From Mucilaginibacter sp. OK283 (GTDB lineage Bacteria > Bacteroidota > Bacteroidia > Sphingobacteriales > Sphingobacteriaceae): a DNA stretch of 64,000 nt. The number at the start of each line of letters is the position of its first letter. Position 1 is the stretch's first letter. The position numbers and the translations under genes are program-made. The DNA lies in contig NZ_FODR01000006.1 of NCBI RefSeq assembly GCF_900110415.1, positions 1 through 64,000 on the forward strand. Direction: 5' to 3'. The notes below the pieces were generated by a model. It was not told the DNA's origin, did not search any database, and saw nothing but the letters and a program-made list of their open reading frames with translations. Shown piece by piece: positions 61,571 to 64,000 of this stretch.

Positions 61571-62920
61571 ATGTTCAAAAAACTTCAATTATCTATGCTG
61601 GTGATGCTGGTAGCCGTTTTATCGGCTTCGGCACAACAAAAAACAATTGGCACCGAAACGGATGCCCAAAAAGAAAAACGGATGGAATGGTGGAAAGACA
61701 GTCGCTTTGGCATGTTTATTCACTGGGGATTATACTCGGGCGCGGCAAGGCACGAATGGGTAAAGCATAACGAGAAGATTGACAACGCCGGCTATCAGAA
61801 ATATTTCGACCAGTTTAACCCCGATTATTTTGACCCTCAGAAATGGGCTAAACAGGCCAAAGCTGCCGGTATGAAGTACGCGGTACTCACCACTAAACAT
61901 CATGAAGGGTTTTGTCTTTTCGATTCAAAATATACCGATTATAAAGCGCCTAATACCCAGGCCAAACGCGATTTGGTACGCGAGTATGTAAACGCTTTCC
62001 GCGCACAGGGGCTTAAAGTTGGCTTCTATTATTCGTTGTTAGATTGGCACCACCCCGATTATACTATTGATGAAATTCACCCGCAATCGCCAAAAGATAA
62101 AAGCGACGCCAGTTATGCCAAACTGAATAAAAACCGCGATATGGCCAAATACCGCCAATATATGCGCAACCAGATAACAGAGTTGCTAACCAACTATGGT
62201 AAAATTGATATCCTTTGGCTCGATTTTTCTTTCCCGCGTGGTGATGGGCATGGCAAGGGTAAAGACGAGTGGGGATCTGTTGAACTGCTAAAACTGATCA
62301 GGAAATTGCAACCTGGCATTATAGTAGATAACCGCCTTAATCTGGAAGAATATAAAGATGGCGCCGATTTTGAAACACCGGAACAGGTAAGTACAGCCGA
62401 ACTGGCCAAATACCGTGGCAAAACATGGGAAACCTGCCAAACATTTTCGGGCTCATGGGGATACTATCGCGATGAAAATACATGGAAAACCCACCGCCAG
62501 TTATTGGATTTGCTGATAACATCGGTAAGTAATGGCGGTAACCTTATCCTTAACGTAGGCCCAACAGCCCGCGGCGAATTTGACTACCGTGCCACAAACG
62601 CGTTGGACAGTTTGGCACACTGGATGCATGCCAACGATAAATCAATTTACAACTGTACTTACGCCCCAGATACTTATAAAATACCCGAGGGAACAAAACT
62701 TACTTACAATAAGGCAACAAAGAAACTTTATGTACAATTGTTTGATTACCCCGGGGGCAAGCTGATACTGCCTGGTTACGCCGGTAAAATTAAGTACGCG
62801 CAGTTTTTAAATGATCATTCGGAGTTGTTATACAAAATATCAGGATCTGATGATTTGGAGGTTACCATGCCAGCTAAACCGCCGTATGAGATACCGGTTA
62901 TTGAATTGTCGCTTAACTAA
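61571..62920 (+). CDS. GH29 alpha-L-fucosidase
   Basis: This 449-residue secreted enzyme has signal peptide MFKKLQLSMLVMLVAVLSASA. The TIM-barrel catalytic domain contains WWKDSRFGMFIHWGLYSG, KYAVLTTKHHEGFCLF, GLKVGFYYSLLDWHHPDY and nucleophile Asp218 in IDILWLDFSFP. The acid/base is not conserved in sequence and cannot be picked by eye. A short C-terminal beta-domain follows after about residue 360. GH29 enzymes remove terminal alpha-L-fucose. The length of 449 is typical of the shorter class. It is preceded by the mutarotase and followed by the dehydratase-type gene. Confidence 0.95.
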   Translation: MFKKLQLSMLVMLVAVLSASAQQKTIGTETDAQKEKRMEWWKDSRFGMFIHWGLYSGAARHEWVKHNEKIDNAGYQKYFDQFNPDYFDPQKWAKQAKAAGMKYAVLTTKHHEGFCLFDSKYTDYKAPNTQAKRDLVREYVNAFRAQGLKVGFYYSLLDWHHPDYTIDEIHPQSPKDKSDASYAKLNKNRDMAKYRQYMRNQITELLTNYGKIDILWLDFSFPRGDGHGKGKDEWGSVELLKLIRKLQPGIIVDNRLNLEEYKDGADFETPEQVSTAELAKYRGKTWETCQTFSGSWGYYRDENTWKTHRQLLDLLITSVSNGGNLILNVGPTARGEFDYRATNALDSLAHWMHANDKSIYNCTYAPDTYKIPEGTKLTYNKATKKLYVQLFDYPGGKLILPGYAGKIKYAQFLNDHSELLYKISGSDDLEVTMPAKPPYEIPVIELSLN

Positions 62921-62921
62921 A

Positions 62922-63001
62922 AGTTCATGGTTGATAGTTCATGGTTCATGGTGAAAAAAAAGCTGCCGGGAACTATGAACTATGATCCATGATCCATGAA
63001 T
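62922..63001. repeat. Heptamer inverted array (GTTCATG family)
   Basis: Left arm 62922-62952 is GTTCATG-GTTGATA-GTTCATG-GTTCATG. Right arm 62970-63001 is an inverted, partly diverged copy (GAACTATGATCCATGATCC). It fills the gap between the fucosidase and dehydratase genes and ends 8 bp before the next ATG. Confidence 0.82.
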
Positions 63002-63008
63002 AAAAAAT

Positions 63009-64000
63009 ATGTCGCAAAAAGAAATATTTTTAAGGATTCACCCACATGATAACGTGCTGGTCGCGCTTCAAAACCTCGAAGCCGGTACAATAATTAATTT
63101 TGAGGGCGAAAACTTTCCGCTGGTTGACCGTGTGGCCGCCAAGCACAAATTTGCTATTAACAAATTGGCACAAGGTGCAGAAATTTATATGTATGGTGTG
63201 TTGGTGGGCAAGGCTACGGTAACTATACCAAAAGGTGGCTTGCTTACTACGGCCAATGTACACCATGCATCAGAGGGCTTTCACTTAGGCGAGCGCAAAC
63301 TTAGCTGGCACCAGCCCGATGCCTCAAATTTCGCGGGCAAAACATTTAACGGCTATCACCGTGCCGATGGGTCGGTAGGTACTGCAAATTACTGGATAGT
63401 AGTACCACTGGTATTTTGCGAAAACCGCAACATCCAGGTTTTAAAGGAGGCTTTGGTTGATAAGCTTGGCTATAAAAAAGCCAAAAGCTACGAAGGTGAT
63501 GTGGAGCAGTTAATGGAGCTTTACCAGGCAGGTAAATCGGTTGAAGAGATTTTGAATGCCGATATTCAGTTAAGTGCTGATAAACCCAATTCAAAACGCC
63601 TGTTTAAAAATATTGATGGCATCAAGTTCCTAAACCATAGCATGGGCTGTGGGGGTACCAAGGATGATTCGGATGCTTTATGCGGATTGATTGCCGGTTA
63701 CATTACCCATCCAAACGTTGCCGGGGCAACGGTGCTGAGCCTTGGCTGTCAGCATGCGCAGGTAAGCATTTTGCAGGCCGAGATTGCCAAACGCGATCCC
63801 GCGTTCAGTAAACCAATGGTGATATTGGAACAGCAAAAAGTGGGTACCGAAAGCGAATTGCTTAAACAAGCCCTTAAACAAACCTTTGCCGGCCTGGTAC
63901 AGGCCAACCAAACCCAGCGCGAGCCCGCGCCGCTTTCAAAACTGTGCATCGGCATGGAGTGTGGCGGATCCGATGGTTTTTCGGGCATTTCTGCCAATCC
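63009..64000 (+). CDS. uxaA: UxaA family altronate dehydratase, 3' end cut by the window
   Basis: An open frame begins ATG TCG CAA at 63009 and continues beyond the window (about 330 codons visible of roughly 500-550). Motifs: FLRIHPHDNVLVAL with SAF-type N-terminal domain (about 1-95), then FNGYHRADGSVGTANYWIVV, LNHSMGCGGTKDDSDAL and IGMECGGSDGFSGISAN. The last two carry the cysteines and GGSDG that bind the iron centre and substrate in UxaA. The enzyme dehydrates altronate to 2-keto-3-deoxygluconate in hexuronate catabolism; related members handle other aldonates, such as L-fuconate-like acids, which would fit the fucosidase context. No signal peptide, so cytoplasmic. Confidence 0.9.
   Translation, partial: MSQKEIFLRIHPHDNVLVALQNLEAGTIINFEGENFPLVDRVAAKHKFAINKLAQGAEIYMYGVLVGKATVTIPKGGLLTTANVHHASEGFHLGERKLSWHQPDASNFAGKTFNGYHRADGSVGTANYWIVVPLVFCENRNIQVLKEALVDKLGYKKAKSYEGDVEQLMELYQAGKSVEEILNADIQLSADKPNSKRLFKNIDGIKFLNHSMGCGGTKDDSDALCGLIAGYITHPNVAGATVLSLGCQHAQVSILQAEIAKRDPAFSKPMVILEQQKVGTESELLKQALKQTFAGLVQANQTQREPAPLSKLCIGMECGGSDGFSGISAN

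Overview
The window looks like chromosomal DNA of a Bacteroidota bacterium of the Sphingobacteriaceae, most like Mucilaginibacter (inference). The evidence is TonB-dependent outer-membrane proteins with carboxypeptidase-like N-termini, secreted glycosidases with Bacteroidota-type signal peptides, LytS/LytTR and OmpR-type two-component systems, DUF2911, DUF3810 and DUF4291 proteins, few Shine-Dalgarno sites, and intergenic DNA full of short palindromic repeats. No rRNA, tRNA, CRISPR array, phage or transposase was seen.

Layout. 1-6 kb: LOG-family nucleotide hydrolase, SSS symporter, recR, a glycosyltransferase/SDR pair and a KirBac potassium channel. 6.2-10.1 kb: a tryptophan operon (trpD-trpF-trpB-trpA, with no trpE, trpG or trpC), preceded by a 17-codon leader peptide with three consecutive Trp codons and a complete attenuator. 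10.4-15 kb: a YciO-type protein, a hybrid histidine kinase whose receiver lacks its phosphoacceptor, and two small secreted proteins. 15.3-19.8 kb: GH127 and GH27 glycosidases. 20-24 kb: two beta-propeller proteins, a sterol-desaturase-family hydroxylase and a full-length homologue of eukaryotic dihydroceramide delta-4 desaturase. 24.6-32 kb: one same-strand run of response regulator, histidine kinase, TolC, adaptor and RND pump. 32.7-34.2 kb: a three-gene hipB-hipS-hipT toxin-antitoxin locus with three evenly spaced operators. 34-46.9 kb: TonB-type proteins, DUF47, an MG2/plug protein, DUF2911, DUF3810, a penicillin-acylase-type hydrolase and a sugar isomerase, followed by a DUF4291 pseudogene. 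48-52 kb: DoxX, a UBP zinc finger, a receiver/thioredoxin-reductase-like fusion and a cNMP-domain histidine kinase. 52-60 kb: a LytS/LytTR pair divergent from a TonB receptor, and two paralogous secreted proteins. 60-64 kb: AraC regulator, L-rhamnose mutarotase family protein, GH29 fucosidase and a UxaA-type dehydratase cut by the window end.

The most unusual signal is intergenic. At about eleven gene junctions the spacer is built of tandem 7- or 8-bp units, usually facing an inverted copy across a short gap. Each junction has its own unit sequence but the architecture repeats. The arrays run up to, and sometimes into, the flanking start and stop codons, so that they encode the last residues of the symporter, the potassium channel and the DUF3810 protein. 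Other palindromic families are also present: three GACTCACCC elements, three GCCCCCT-type elements, and one CGTCATTGCGAGG element with perfect 28-bp arms. Two hairpins share an identical 10-nt loop on covarying stems.
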